DNA of 64,000 nucleotides from assembly GCA_963784175.1 (NCBI GenBank), contig CAWAQJ010000012.1:62001-126000 (forward strand). Reading direction: 5' to 3'. The position numbers were made by a program, and so were the translations under genes. How positions within the stretch are numbered: position 1 is the first letter of the stretch; each line of letters begins with the position of its first letter. Positions 24,448 through 33,079 of this stretch are shown here, one piece after another. Below the pieces are notes generated by a model. That model had not been told where the DNA came from. It saw only the letters and a list, made by a program, of their open reading frames with translations, and made no database searches. The DNA comes from JAIBJN01 sp963784175. GTDB lineage: Bacteria; Actinomycetota; Thermoleophilia; Gaiellales; Gaiellaceae.

Positions 24448-25476
24448 ATGCCGCTCGGGAACCGCCTCTACGACCACGAGCACGAAATCCCTGCAAACAA
24501 GGGGAATGTCGTCGACCTCTGGGCGGTCGAGGAAGACTGGGCCTTCCCGATCTCGGGCGCGCTCGCACTCCAGCCCGAACCCCTCGAGGAGCCGGAGGAG
24601 ATCCAGCAGCCCCGGCCCGAACGCCCGCCGCGGCGAAGGTTCAGTTTGAAGCGACTGGTCACCTCGGCTAGCCTGCCGCGGATGGCTACGACCGAAGCCC
24701 CTGGCTTCGCCGCACGCGCCCGTCAGAGAAAACGCGAGGAGGCACGAGCCAGAGCGCGCCGAGCACGCCGCACCGCGGCGCTCGTCGTGGTTGCCTGCGG
24801 ATGCCTCGTCGCCCTCCTCCTCACCGCTTTCGGAGCGGGGGATCGCGGCGCCGTGACGATCACCGGGCCCGCCCCGGCCGACCGGCTGCTGCCGGCCGGA
24901 CCGCCCCGACCGCAGATCGTGGCCATGCAGGACTCGCTCCGCATCCAGCTGCCGGTCAACCAGAGTCGCGTGACCGCCATCGGCTACCACGCGACGGGCA
25001 CCGGGGCGCTTCCGCTCGAGCCGGTCGGGACGCGCGCGAACGCGGGTCTCGCTGAGCGCGTCTTCCGAGCGCTCTTCGGATCGAGCGGATCCGAGGTGCG
25101 CTACTTCATGCTCGAGGGAGGCGTCGGCACGGGAACCGGCTCGCTCGACGTGGGCGCACCGGTGGACACCGACGTCTACGCGCCCGTAGACGGCAGCGTC
25201 ACCGCCATCACCGACCACATCGTCAACGGCAAGGCCTACGGCGTCAGCATCGAGATCCAGCCGTCGGGGACGCCGGGCGTCACCGTCCTCCTCGAGAACC
25301 TCCGCGCCGACCCGGGTCTGACAGTCGGCTCGACCGTCTCGGCCGGCAAGTCGAAGATCGGCCGCGTCATCGACCTCTCCCAGGTGGAGCGGGCCGGGCT
25401 CGCCCGCTACACGCAGGACAACGGCCAGCACGTGCACATCGAGGTGCACCCCGCGGCCGCGCTCACGAGCTCCTAG
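24448..25476 (+). CDS. Membrane-anchored LytM/M23-like protein, degenerate zinc site
   Basis: 342 residues from ATG 24448 (AAGG upstream); a second ATG at 24682 would give a 264-residue form that still keeps the membrane helix. Order: Pro/Glu-rich cytoplasmic part (1-78), a highly basic stretch (RARQRKREEARARARRARR), one transmembrane helix (about 102-121), then an external M23-like beta domain at the C-terminus. The HxH of the active site is present (GQHVHIEVH) and YAPVDGSVTAI fits the family, but the usual HxxxD has no histidine. It may therefore bind peptidoglycan or regulate amidases rather than cleave. Followed 18 bp later by the YmdB gene. Confidence 0.68.
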   Translation: MPLGNRLYDHEHEIPANKGNVVDLWAVEEDWAFPISGALALQPEPLEEPEEIQQPRPERPPRRRFSLKRLVTSASLPRMATTEAPGFAARARQRKREEARARARRARRTAALVVVACGCLVALLLTAFGAGDRGAVTITGPAPADRLLPAGPPRPQIVAMQDSLRIQLPVNQSRVTAIGYHATGTGALPLEPVGTRANAGLAERVFRALFGSSGSEVRYFMLEGGVGTGTGSLDVGAPVDTDVYAPVDGSVTAITDHIVNGKAYGVSIEIQPSGTPGVTVLLENLRADPGLTVGSTVSAGKSKIGRVIDLSQVERAGLARYTQDNGQHVHIEVHPAAALTSS

Positions 25477-25493
25477 ATCGGCAGTTCTCCCAA

Positions 25494-26279
25494 CTGAGGA
25501 TCCTCTTCATCGGTGACGTCTTCGGGCCGCCCGGCCGGCGGGCCGTGACGGACCGGCTGCCCGAGCTCCGCCACGAGCTCGAGATCGACTTCTGCGTCGT
25601 GAACGGCGAGAACGCGGCGGACGGCGTCGGGCTGACCGCGAAGCTGGCGGAGAAGATCCTTGCCGCAGGCGCCGACGTGATCACGACCGGCAACCACGTC
25701 TGGCGCCACCGCGACCTCGTGCCGCTACTGGAGTCGAGCCCGCGCATCGTGCGGCCCGCGAACTTCGGCGACTCGGGCATCCCCGGCACCGGCCTCGCCT
25801 TCGCGGAGGCGCGCGACGGGACCGAGGTCGCCGTCCTCAACCTTCAGGGAGCGCTCTTTCTGGCCACGCCGATCCACCCCTTCCGCGTCGTCGACAGGCT
25901 GGTGGACGAGGCCCGCGCGCGGACGCCCGTCGTCTTCATCGACTTCCACGCCGAGGCGACGAGCGAGAAGGTCGCGCTCGCGCGGATGCTCGACGGCCGG
26001 GTCACCGCGGTCATCGGCACGCACACGCACGTGCAGACGAACGACGCGCGAGTGCTTCCCGGCGGGACGGCGGCGATCACGGACGCGGGCATGACCGGGC
26101 CGCACGACTCCGTCATCGGCGTGCGCGCCGACCTCGCCATCCGGCGCATGAAGACCGGGATGCCCGTCCGCTTCCACCCGGCGGACGGCGACGTGCGCAT
26201 CGAGGGCGTCGTGATCGACTGCGGTGCGGACGGGCGCGCTACGCGCTGTGAGGCGCTGCGGGTTCCGGTCGACGCGTAG
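25494..26279 (+). CDS. ymdB: YmdB-family metallophosphoesterase
   Basis: 261 residues if read from CTG 25494: (L/M)RILFIGDVFGPPGRRAV, the family N-terminus with metal ligand Asp. VNGENAADGVG, TTGNHVWRH, DFHAEATSEK and IGTHTHVQTND are the remaining metal-site motifs, so the protein is complete only when started there. No ATG, GTG or TTG exists in frame upstream of the GD motif; the first GTG (25545) would remove it. Removing one C (AACTG to AATG) would create an ATG at this place, so an inserted base is as likely as a true CTG start. YmdB hydrolyses cyclic nucleotides in Bacillus and affects biofilm gene expression. Confidence 0.9.
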   Translation: MRILFIGDVFGPPGRRAVTDRLPELRHELEIDFCVVNGENAADGVGLTAKLAEKILAAGADVITTGNHVWRHRDLVPLLESSPRIVRPANFGDSGIPGTGLAFAEARDGTEVAVLNLQGALFLATPIHPFRVVDRLVDEARARTPVVFIDFHAEATSEKVALARMLDGRVTAVIGTHTHVQTNDARVLPGGTAAITDAGMTGPHDSVIGVRADLAIRRMKTGMPVRFHPADGDVRIEGVVIDCGADGRATRCEALRVPVDA

Positions 26280-27483
26280 CGAGCGCGACCGCCAGCACGA
26301 CCGCCAGCGCGACGAGCAACAGGTTCCGCACGAGCACGAGCCAGCCCACCGGCTGCAGGTCGACCATGTCCCAGTAGCGCGAGGGGAACCAGAGGTGGGT
26401 CGTGACGTAGGCGACCGCGGCGAGGACCCACACGGTCGTCGCCGGCCACGCGAGGACGAGCGGCACGAGCGGGACGAGCCAGATGAGGAACTGGGGCGAG
26501 AGCACCTTGCCGAAGGCGACGAAGACGACCACCGAGGCGGCGCACGCCGCGGTCAGGCGGGCGGCCGTTGCCGGGCCCCGGAGGAAGAGCAGCCACACGC
26601 CGATGAGGGCGAGACCCTGGACGACCGTCTGCGCCGTGGCGAGCGCATCCGGCAGAGGGCCGGCAAGGTTCTGCGACCCGTGCGTGGAGACGACCGTGGG
26701 GTCGTAGAAGCCGAGCTGCTTCGCCGCCAGGAGGAACGAGGCGCCGAGGCTCTCGATCTGAAGCGGCCGGCCGAGCTGACGGCTGAGCGAGTCGGCGAGG
26801 CCCTCCGGCGCGATGAGCGCGAAGGGGGCGACGACGAGGGCGAGCACGGCGACGAACGCGCCCGCCGCGGCCACGGCCTCCCGGCTCCCGTAGCGGCGCC
26901 AGACGTACACGAGGGCGGGAGGCAGCAGGACGAGCGGGTAGATCTTTGCGGCAACCGCCAGCCCGAGCACCGCAAGCGCGAGCCGCTCCCGGCCTGAGAG
27001 GAGCGCGGCAAGGGCGGCTGCGGTGAGGGCTGCGGGCCAGAGGTCGTAGCGCGTGAGCACGACCGAGCCGAGCAGCAGCGGGAAGAGCCCGACGAGAACC
27101 GCCGCGGCGAGCACCCGACCCGGTGGGGCCCCGAGATCCGCGACCGCTCGCACCACGAGCGCGAGCAGCGCGGCCGCGCAGGTCCACATCAGCACCTCGA
27201 AGATCGAGCGGTAGTGCTCGGCCGGCCCGATCGTGGGCAGCCAGAACACCGGAAGCGCACCCGGTGGGTACTCGAGCTCGAAGTCGCGGTACGGGACCTC
27301 GCCGGCGGCCATCCGCTCGCCGTAGTCCTGGTAGACGGGCGTGTCGATGATCTGGTAGCGGTCGAAGGGCGGCAGGTGCAGGGCCGCCCACGACGCCGTC
27401 AGCAGCCCGAGCCCGACGGCCAGGGCGAGCAGGACGCGCCGGGCGTCAGCGGGCCGGGACGAGCTCTTCGACTGGACGCTCAC
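26239..27483 (-). CDS. GT87 (DUF2029) polytopic mannosyltransferase-like protein
   Basis: 414 residues, about ten transmembrane helices. An aspartate-containing external loop near the N-terminus (FDRYQIIDTPVYQDYGERMA) and EYPPGALPVFWL are typical of GT-C polyprenol-phosphate sugar transferases of the GT87 family (PimE-like). Acts at the outer face of the membrane using a polyprenyl-phosphate sugar. Overlaps the upstream membrane glycosyltransferase by 38 bp and the convergent ymdB by 41 bp. Confidence 0.83.
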   Translation of the reverse strand: MSVQSKSSSRPADARRVLLALAVGLGLLTASWAALHLPPFDRYQIIDTPVYQDYGERMAAGEVPYRDFELEYPPGALPVFWLPTIGPAEHYRSIFEVLMWTCAAALLALVVRAVADLGAPPGRVLAAAVLVGLFPLLLGSVVLTRYDLWPAALTAAALAALLSGRERLALAVLGLAVAAKIYPLVLLPPALVYVWRRYGSREAVAAAGAFVAVLALVVAPFALIAPEGLADSLSRQLGRPLQIESLGASFLLAAKQLGFYDPTVVSTHGSQNLAGPLPDALATAQTVVQGLALIGVWLLFLRGPATAARLTAACAASVVVFVAFGKVLSPQFLIWLVPLVPLVLAWPATTVWVLAAVAYVTTHLWFPSRYWDMVDLQPVGWLVLVRNLLLVALAVVLAVALATRRPEPAAPHSA

Positions 27484-29227
27484 CGGCGGGCTCCTCGGCC
27501 GCCGCCTCGCCCTGTGCGACGCGCGCCGACCAGGGCACGAGCACGGCGAACGCGACGAAGGGGAAGAACCACGGGATGTAGAGATAGAACCAGTGCGTCA
27601 GGACAAGCTCGAAGCCGATCAGGAGCGCGGCGCTGAGCGCGGCCAGCTGGACGACGTTCCGGGTCCGCGGCACAAACGCGAGCACGCCGGCGGCCAGCAG
27701 GAGGAGTGCCTTCAGCGCCGTCTGCACGACGTGCAGGTCGGGGTAGCCGGGGTACTCGTCCCAGTCCCAGATCGAGAACGGCGACGAGCGGCCGAGCTGC
27801 CAGCCGAACGTGCGGTCCCAGAAGACGCGGGCCGCGTGCAGAGGATCGGGCTCGAGGAGCAGGATCCAGAAGGCGAGCGCGGTCGCCAGCAGGAAGCCGC
27901 CCAGGAAGAGGAGCTGGGCTCGCGGCCAGCGGGTCGCGTTCGGATACGACGCCCACAGCGGAAAGAGCAGGAACGCTCCGAACTTCGTCCACCCCGCCAG
28001 GCCGGCGAAGAGCCCGCGCGCCGGATGTGACGTCACGAAGACGAGGCCCCAGATGAGGAATGCGGGCATGATCGCGTCGTTCGAGTTCGAGCTCGAGACG
28101 TACTGCGTGAACGGGTACGCCGCCCAGGCAAAAGCCAGGGTCGCCCCCAGACGCGGCCCTCCGAACCGCAGGCCGAGCAGCCCCATGCCGAGAAGCGCCA
28201 GCCCGTCCCAGAGGAGGGACGTGAAGTGCGCCGCCGGCAGGTCGTCCCACTTGTAGTCGTAGCCCATGGTCAGGAAGCCCGGGACGTATGCCAGGTAGCT
28301 GATCGGCCCGTACGTGTCGCCCCGGCCGTTGGCCACCTCGCAGCGGCCGTTCGTCTGGATCCGCTCGCGGACATACCCGTCCGCGTCGGCCGGGCCGCAC
28401 TCCTTCCCCTCGTCCGTCGGCATGTTCCCGTACGGCGACTCGCCGTCCTCGGCGATGCGCTGCGCGCCGATGACGCCGGCGAGCCCGACGTCGATGACGT
28501 TGGACGCGCGCACGTTGAGCCCGAAGCGGAAGCCGGCGAGGAAGACCGTGGCGGCCAGGAGCACCCAGACCGGCCAGAGCGCCCGCGACGGGCTCCCGCG
28601 GCCCTTCCACCCGATCCAGGCCATGCGGCCGAGGAGGTAGAGCAAGGGCGGGTACACGAGCGGCATCGCCGTGAAGACCTCGCCGCGGTTGAAGAAGTAG
28701 AGCGAGATCCCGAACGAGAGGAGGACGAGCAGGTCGACGTTGCGGATCGAGAGCGGCCTGCGCAGGTCGGCGAGGCCGACGAAGAAGACGAGGCAGAGCG
28801 AGAGCCAGATCCACGGGTTGTTGATCTTCCGCCCGAAGGCGCCGTCATAGCCGCGGGCCATCTTCCACGCCACCTGCGGCCCGGTCCAGGCCTCGGTCAC
28901 CTCGCCCGACGTGTCGTCGACCTTGGCGAGGACGACCTGCCCGGCGTCGGGGAGCGACGACCAGACGCGCACCGTCCAGACCTTCGTGTCCTCGTCGAGC
29001 TCCGCCTGCTTCGTCAGGCTGGTCGCCGGGTAGCGCTCGAGCCAGTCCGCGACCTTCTCGTCCGCGAGCGCGCGCGCGAGCGCGTCGTCCTCGGTGAGGA
29101 GAGGCTGCGTCGGCTCGGGGACGAACGGCGTCCCGATCAGGTTCCCGCGCGAGTCGTAGACCGGCGTCGTGGGCGCCGTCTGGCCGGCCGCGGGCGCCGC
29201 GACCGCCAGCGCGACGAGCGCGAACGA
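27446..29227 (-). CDS. Polytopic membrane protein with external PepSY-like domain, GT-C glycosyltransferase-like; start unresolved
   Basis: Open from just after the gtrA TAG to 27446, up to 593 residues. Residues right after the TAG (SFALVALAVAAPAAGQTA) look like a signal peptide core, followed by an external domain (KVWTVRVWSSLPDAGQVVLA, PepSY-like) and about ten transmembrane helices with loop DTYGPISYLAYVPGF and SNSNDAIMPAFLIWGL, as in GT-C/DUF2029 relatives. There is no ATG, GTG or TTG between the TAG and 28972, yet the intervening 85 codons are plainly coding. If one T of GTTCG at 29226-ish is extra, a GTG at 29282 inside gtrA gives a complete signal peptide. That reading is inference. 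Confidence 0.72.
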   Translation of the reverse strand, partial: SFALVALAVAAPAAGQTAPTTPVYDSRGNLIGTPFVPEPTQPLLTEDDALARALADEKVADWLERYPATSLTKQAELDEDTKVWTVRVWSSLPDAGQVVLAKVDDTSGEVTEAWTGPQVAWKMARGYDGAFGRKINNPWIWLSLCLVFFVGLADLRRPLSIRNVDLLVLLSFGISLYFFNRGEVFTAMPLVYPPLLYLLGRMAWIGWKGRGSPSRALWPVWVLLAATVFLAGFRFGLNVRASNVIDVGLAGVIGAQRIAEDGESPYGNMPTDEGKECGPADADGYVRERIQTNGRCEVANGRGDTYGPISYLAYVPGFLTMGYDYKWDDLPAAHFTSLLWDGLALLGMGLLGLRFGGPRLGATLAFAWAAYPFTQYVSSSNSNDAIMPAFLIWGLVFVTSHPARGLFAGLAGWTKFGAFLLFPLWASYPNATRWPRAQLLFLGGFLLATALAFWILLLEPDPLHAARVFWDRTFGWQLGRSSPFSIWDWDEYPGYPDLHVVQTALKALLLLAAGVLAFVPRTRNVVQLAALSAALLIGFELVLTHWFYLYIPWFFPFVAFAVLVPWSARVAQGEAAAEEPAGERPVEELVPAR

Positions 29228-29690
29228 CTAGGAGGCGCGCCGCCGTCGGAAGCTCCAGAGCTTGTTGGCGACGAAGTTCCACGGAGTCACGAGCGCGATC
29301 GCGATCGCCTGCGCCGGGAGCTTGGGCATGCCGAGGGCGACGAGGATGCTCAGGAACGCGAGGTTCGCCGCGAGGGCGACCGTGGAGACGACGAGAAAGC
29401 GGAAGCCCTGGAAGACGAGGTGACCGCGCTGGCGCCGGAACGTCCAGTGGCGGTTCCACCAGTAGTTGTTGGTGACGGCGACGAGGAAGGAGCCGACGGC
29501 GGCCAGCAGGTAGTGGACGTCGAACGCGAGCAAGCGTCGCGTAGACGGCCAGGTTGATCGCGTAGCCCGAGGCCCCGACCGCGCAGAACTTCGCCAGCTG
29601 GACCCAGTTGGCAGGCCGGCGCAGCGCGCCGGTGGCCGCATCGGTCAGTGCGCTCGCGCGCGAGGAGGTCGCCTGTGCTCCTTTCGCCAC
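29228..29690 (-). CDS. GtrA-family membrane protein (frameshifted)
   Basis: From GTG 29690 the frame reads through FCAVGASGYAINLAVYATL, then coding moves to the +1 frame as LLAFDVHYLLAAVGSFLVAV, TNNYWWNRHWTFRRQ and on to NKLWSFRRRRAS at TAG 29228. Dropping one T of CTTGCTC near 29531 restores a single 153-residue GtrA protein with four helices. GtrA proteins help flip or transfer polyprenyl-linked sugars (arabinogalactan and O-antigen systems), which suits the two glycosyltransferases downstream. No good ribosome binding site precedes 29690, so the start is uncertain. Confidence 0.75.
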
Positions 29691-29714
29691 GGGAGGAAAG
29701 GTTAGATCGTTACG

Positions 29715-30158
29715 TCAGACTGCCGGGCGCAGGTCGAGGTTCCCGACGACGAGCCCGGGCCCGGGGTCGAGCTCGCGGTCGCCGCTCGATGTGGCAGCGA
29801 CGACGTGCCTGACGTCGCCGCCCGGAGTGACGACGACATCGGTGAGCGTGCCGACCTCGATCCCCGACAGCCGCACCGGGAGACCCTGGAGCTTGGAGAA
29901 GACGCGCCCGCCGGCGCGATAGAAATCGACATCTCGCTCGAGGAACACGAGCGCGGAGTCGACCGAGATGTGGGTCTCGACCACGTCGCACGCCGGAAAC
30001 GGCAGGAAGCGGTGGGCACCGTCCCCGCAGAGGACGTCCAGGCCGACAAGGCGGTGGACGAGCCCGTCGAGCAGCGCGTCCACGGCGACTCCGAGCCGGA
30101 TGTCCCGATACATGACCGCGCGGCCGACCAGCGCGCCGGTCCGGTGGAGTGGCCCCAT
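29715..30158 (-). CDS. PRC-barrel-like protein
   Basis: 147 residues from ATG 30158. Two beta-barrel-like repeats can be seen: LVGRAVMYRDIRLGVAVDAL and, in the second half, LQGLPVRLSGIEVGTLTDVV followed by TPGGDVRHVVA, a typical PRC-barrel pattern (strand, GxxVGxVxDV, strand). The domain usually binds RNA-processing or signalling partners, or photosynthetic reaction centres. Transcribed toward gtrA with 24 bp between. No specific function can be given. Confidence 0.6.
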   Translation of the reverse strand: MGPLHRTGALVGRAVMYRDIRLGVAVDALLDGLVHRLVGLDVLCGDGAHRFLPFPACDVVETHISVDSALVFLERDVDFYRAGGRVFSKLQGLPVRLSGIEVGTLTDVVVTPGGDVRHVVAATSSGDRELDPGPGLVVGNLDLRPAV

Positions 30159-30205
30159 CCAGCCGCCAGGATGCCCTGCGTCCGTTCCACCCAAACCCGG
30201 TCGGC

Positions 30206-30856
30206 TCAATAGCCTTCCTCGCCGACGAGGGGGACGAAGCGGCACGCGACCGAGTGCGCGACCGCCGGGCCTTCCGGGCTCTTGACGATCACCTCGAGCC
30301 GCTGCGCGCGACGGTCGCCGACGGGGACGACCAGGCGGCCGCCCGTCACGAGCTGGTCGTAGAGCGCACGGGGCAGGTCCGGCGCCGCGGCCGCAACCGT
30401 CACCGCGTCGAAGGGGCCGTGCTCGGGATCCCCGAGCGACCCGTCGCCGAGATGGACCTGGACGTCGTCGTAGCCGGCGGCGTCGAGCTTCGTCCGCGCG
30501 CGTTCGGCGAGCTGGCGCAGGCGCTCGACCGAGTGGACCTCGGCGCCGAGCTCGGCGAGCACCGCGGCCTGGTACCCGGAGCCGGTCCCGACGTCGAGGA
30601 CGCGGGCGCCCGGGCGAACGGACGCCTCCTCGCAGATGAGGGCGACCATGTACGGCTGCGAGATCGTCTGGCCCCAGCCGATCTGGATCGGGATGTCCTC
30701 GTAGGCACGCTTGCGGTCGTCGGCGTCCGTGAACGCCTCGCGCGGGACCTTCCCCATCGCGTCGAGCACGCGCTCGTCGTGGATCCCGCGGGCCTCCACC
30801 TGCTCCGCGACCATCCGCGCGCGCAGCGCGTCGAAGTCAGGCTCGCGCCGCCTCAC
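30206..30856 (-). CDS. pcm: Protein-L-isoaspartate O-methyltransferase
   Basis: 216 residues from GTG 30856, typical Pcm length. Landmarks are VPREAFTDADDRKRAYEDIP near residue 38, IGWGQTISQPYMVALICEEA and the SAM motif VLDVGTGSGYQAAVLAEL, followed by HSVERL. Repairs isoaspartyl residues by methylating their carboxyl. Overlaps the preceding phosphatase stop by 20 bp, so the two share a transcript. Confidence 0.93.
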   Translation of the reverse strand: MRRREPDFDALRARMVAEQVEARGIHDERVLDAMGKVPREAFTDADDRKRAYEDIPIQIGWGQTISQPYMVALICEEASVRPGARVLDVGTGSGYQAAVLAELGAEVHSVERLRQLAERARTKLDAAGYDDVQVHLGDGSLGDPEHGPFDAVTVAAAAPDLPRALYDQLVTGGRLVVPVGDRRAQRLEVIVKSPEGPAVAHSVACRFVPLVGEEGY

Positions 30857-32246
30857 GGGCGATACGCATCGAGGCGGGCGGGCGGAGGCCGAAGTGCTCC
30901 AGGGCGATCGGGGCCAGGTCGGTGATCGACGGCTCGGCGCCGAACGGGGTCGACTCGAAGCCGGCGGCGATCAGCGGCACCGTCGAGTCGCCCGCGACCA
31001 GCGAGCCGTGGCTGCCGCCTCCGAGGTGGTGGCTGCCTCCGCCGTCGACGAGCTCCCAGCCCTCGGTCGCCGAGACGAGCACGTCCCCGGCCGTTGGTGC
31101 GGCGAGCGCCCCCCAGGACCGTTCGAGCGCGTTCGGGTAGCGGTCGAGGTCGAGCACGCCGGCGTCGCCTTCGAGGCGCCAGCCGTCACCGTCGGGGGCG
31201 AAGCGGAGCTCCGCGCCGTCCCTCCGTGCGACCGCGGCTTCGCGTTCGCGGAAGAGCACGACGTCCGCGGCGGGCTCGTCGTCGAGACGCTCGGCGAGCG
31301 CGGAAGCGTCGAGCCGGCAGCCCGGGAGCCGGTAGATCATCCCGGCCCGGTTGGAGGCGAGGGGGAGCACGCCCTCGAGGCTTTCCGGGAACGAATCCTG
31401 CAGGCGGGCCAGGCGCTCGACCTGCGTCTGGCCGTGGTCCGAGCAGACGAGGACGGCGTAGCGCTCGAGGAAGGCCTCGGGGCCGCCGGCCGCCCCGAGC
31501 AGCCGGCCGAGCGCCGCGTCCGAGCGCTCGAGGGCCTCGAGGGAGCCGTCGGGGCCCGAGAGGTGCGACGCGTAGTCGTAGTCCGGGAGGTAGAAGACGA
31601 GGAAGTCGAAGGCGTCGCGGGTCACCAGCCATCGCCCCACGACGGCGGCGTAGTCGTCGATCGACCCGCCCAGCCGGGAGCGGACCGCGAGCGGCGAGCC
31701 GGTCCGGTCGGACTCGAAGACGTTGAAGAAGAAGAAGTGACGGGGCCCGTACACCGCCTCGTACCAACGGTTCCGCCGAGCGAGGGCCGGCAGCCGGATC
31801 GGGTGGCGGGTCCGTCCCCGGTAGCACGTGAAGTTGATGGCGGCCGGCTCGAGGTCGGCGTCCTCGAGGGCCTCGAACACGGTCGTCGCGCGCGGGGAGA
31901 CGTGCTCGCCGCTCATGCCGTAGACCGTGTCGCGGAGGGCCTGGCGCGCGCCCACCGCGCGCATCGCCGAGAAGGACGAGCCGTACTCGACCACGCGCTG
32001 CTCGCCCCGGTGGTACCAGACGAGGTGGGGGATGTGGTGGACGTCGGGGAAGGCGCCCGTGGCGATCGACGTCAGGCAGACAGGCGTGACCGACGGGAAC
32101 ACGCTCGTGCCGCGGCCGGTCCAGCCCGCATCGGCGAGAGCGCCGAGAGCGGGAAGCCTGCCTTCGTCGAGGCCACGGTCGAGAGCCTCGGGTGTGAGCC
32201 CGTCGATGACGACGAGGACGAGCTTCTTCCGCTCGGAGCCCGTCAG
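30837..32246 (-). CDS. Alkaline-phosphatase-superfamily phosphodiesterase (type I nucleotide pyrophosphatase-like)
   Basis: About 469 residues. Metal and nucleophile motifs of the superfamily: VLVVIDGLTPEAL at the N-terminus, the catalytic Thr/Ser region TSVFPSVTPVCLTSIATGAF, YLPDYDYASHLSGP and LVCSDHGQTQVE. No signal peptide. No ATG/GTG/TTG lies suitably upstream of the first motif; a CTG at 32246, just after the upstream TGA, gives (M)TGSERKKLVLVVIDG. As with ymdB, dropping one C would make this GTG. Substrate unknown; relatives act on nucleotides, phosphonates or lipids. Confidence 0.83.
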   Translation of the reverse strand: MTGSERKKLVLVVIDGLTPEALDRGLDEGRLPALGALADAGWTGRGTSVFPSVTPVCLTSIATGAFPDVHHIPHLVWYHRGEQRVVEYGSSFSAMRAVGARQALRDTVYGMSGEHVSPRATTVFEALEDADLEPAAINFTCYRGRTRHPIRLPALARRNRWYEAVYGPRHFFFFNVFESDRTGSPLAVRSRLGGSIDDYAAVVGRWLVTRDAFDFLVFYLPDYDYASHLSGPDGSLEALERSDAALGRLLGAAGGPEAFLERYAVLVCSDHGQTQVERLARLQDSFPESLEGVLPLASNRAGMIYRLPGCRLDASALAERLDDEPAADVVLFREREAAVARRDGAELRFAPDGDGWRLEGDAGVLDLDRYPNALERSWGALAAPTAGDVLVSATEGWELVDGGGSHHLGGGSHGSLVAGDSTVPLIAAGFESTPFGAEPSITDLAPIALEHFGLRPPASMRIAREAARA

Positions 32247-32247
32247 C

Positions 32248-32631
32248 TCAGTCCTTGGCGAGAACTCTGAGGCCCGCGTAGCGCTGGTCGGCGCGCCGCC
32301 CCAGTCGTGCGCCCGCGATCGGCGTCGCCACGGCGGCCACGTAGCCGAGGGCAGGGATCGCCGCCAGCACCAGTGCGCCGAGCGCGGCGGCCGGGAGCGC
32401 CTCGGTCGAGAGACGCCTGAGCCCGACGAAGGCAAGCAGCGCCGCTGCCGCGAGCGCGATCAGCGACCACCACGGAAGAGCGACCAGCGAGAGCGCGACG
32501 CCCGGCACCGCCGCCGCGAGCGCGAGCAGCGCCCAGGCCGGCTTCCGGACCGCCCCGACCAGGCCGACGCCCGCCAGGACGCCGAAGCCGAGCACGACTC
32601 CGAGCAGGTACCAGTCGAGGGGGCCGTCCAT
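32248..32631 (-). CDS. Four-helix membrane protein of unknown function
   Basis: 127 residues from ATG 32631, with hydrophobic helices at about 8-28, 32-50, 53-70 and 77-103 and a short basic C-terminus. No motif recognised. Its TGA is followed after one base by the putative CTG start of the phosphatase gene, so the two are likely co-expressed. A 66-bp divergent gap separates it from the thioredoxin-like gene. Confidence 0.6.
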   Translation of the reverse strand: MDGPLDWYLLGVVLGFGVLAGVGLVGAVRKPAWALLALAAAVPGVALSLVALPWWSLIALAAAALLAFVGLRRLSTEALPAAALGALVLAAIPALGYVAAVATPIAGARLGRRADQRYAGLRVLAKD

Positions 32632-32697
32632 TGCGTTGAGTGTAGCCGCGCGCGCCGAGCCGTTTGCGGGAGCGGCTCGCCGGGAATCGCATTACTG

Positions 32698-33022
32698 ATG
32701 GCAGACCGGGCGAAGCGACCTCTCCTCCTCTTCTTCACGTCGGCCCGCTCGGGCCCGGGCCGGCAGGATGGAGAGCCTGCTCGCCAACCTCGCCCGCAAG
32801 GAGCGTGACCGCCTGCGCGTCTCGCGCGTCGACGTCGACGACCACCCGGACCTGGTCGAGCGGCTCGAGGTCACGGAGGTCCCGACCCTCGTACTGCTTG
32901 CCGGCCGCAAGCCCGTGGCGCGCCTCGAGGGCCGGTCGAGCGCGCCTCGCATCGAACGGATGATCGGCCGCCATCTCGACGCCTCGAAACGGGGCAATCC
33001 GGACCGCAGTCTCCTCGCGTAG
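32698..33022 (+). CDS. Thioredoxin-like protein without the CxxC motif (frameshifted)
   Basis: From ATG 32698 the frame reads MADRAKRPLLLFFTSARSGPG and then loses sense; the +1 frame continues MESLLANLARKERDRLRVSR, VDVDDHPDLVERLEVTEVPT and LVLLAGRKPVARLEG to TAG 33022. Dropping one G of CAGGATG at 32766-32767 joins them (107 residues). The thioredoxin fold is clear: FFTSAR-x4 at the active-site position, the cis-proline VTEVPTLVLL and a C-terminal helix. The active site reads SGPG where CGPC is expected, so both cysteines are missing. It cannot act as a disulfide reductase; a chaperone or protein-binding role is possible. Confidence 0.7.
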
Positions 33023-33079
33023 TAACGGCTGAACCCGCGCAGTGCGGGACGAACCAGTAGGGGATTGAGGGAGGATGCC

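Noticed and set aside
28845..29690. Continuation of the gtrA upstream frame into the glycosyltransferase region
   Set aside because: After 29531 it reads Arg/Pro-rich nonsense; the +1 frame carries the GtrA family sequence.
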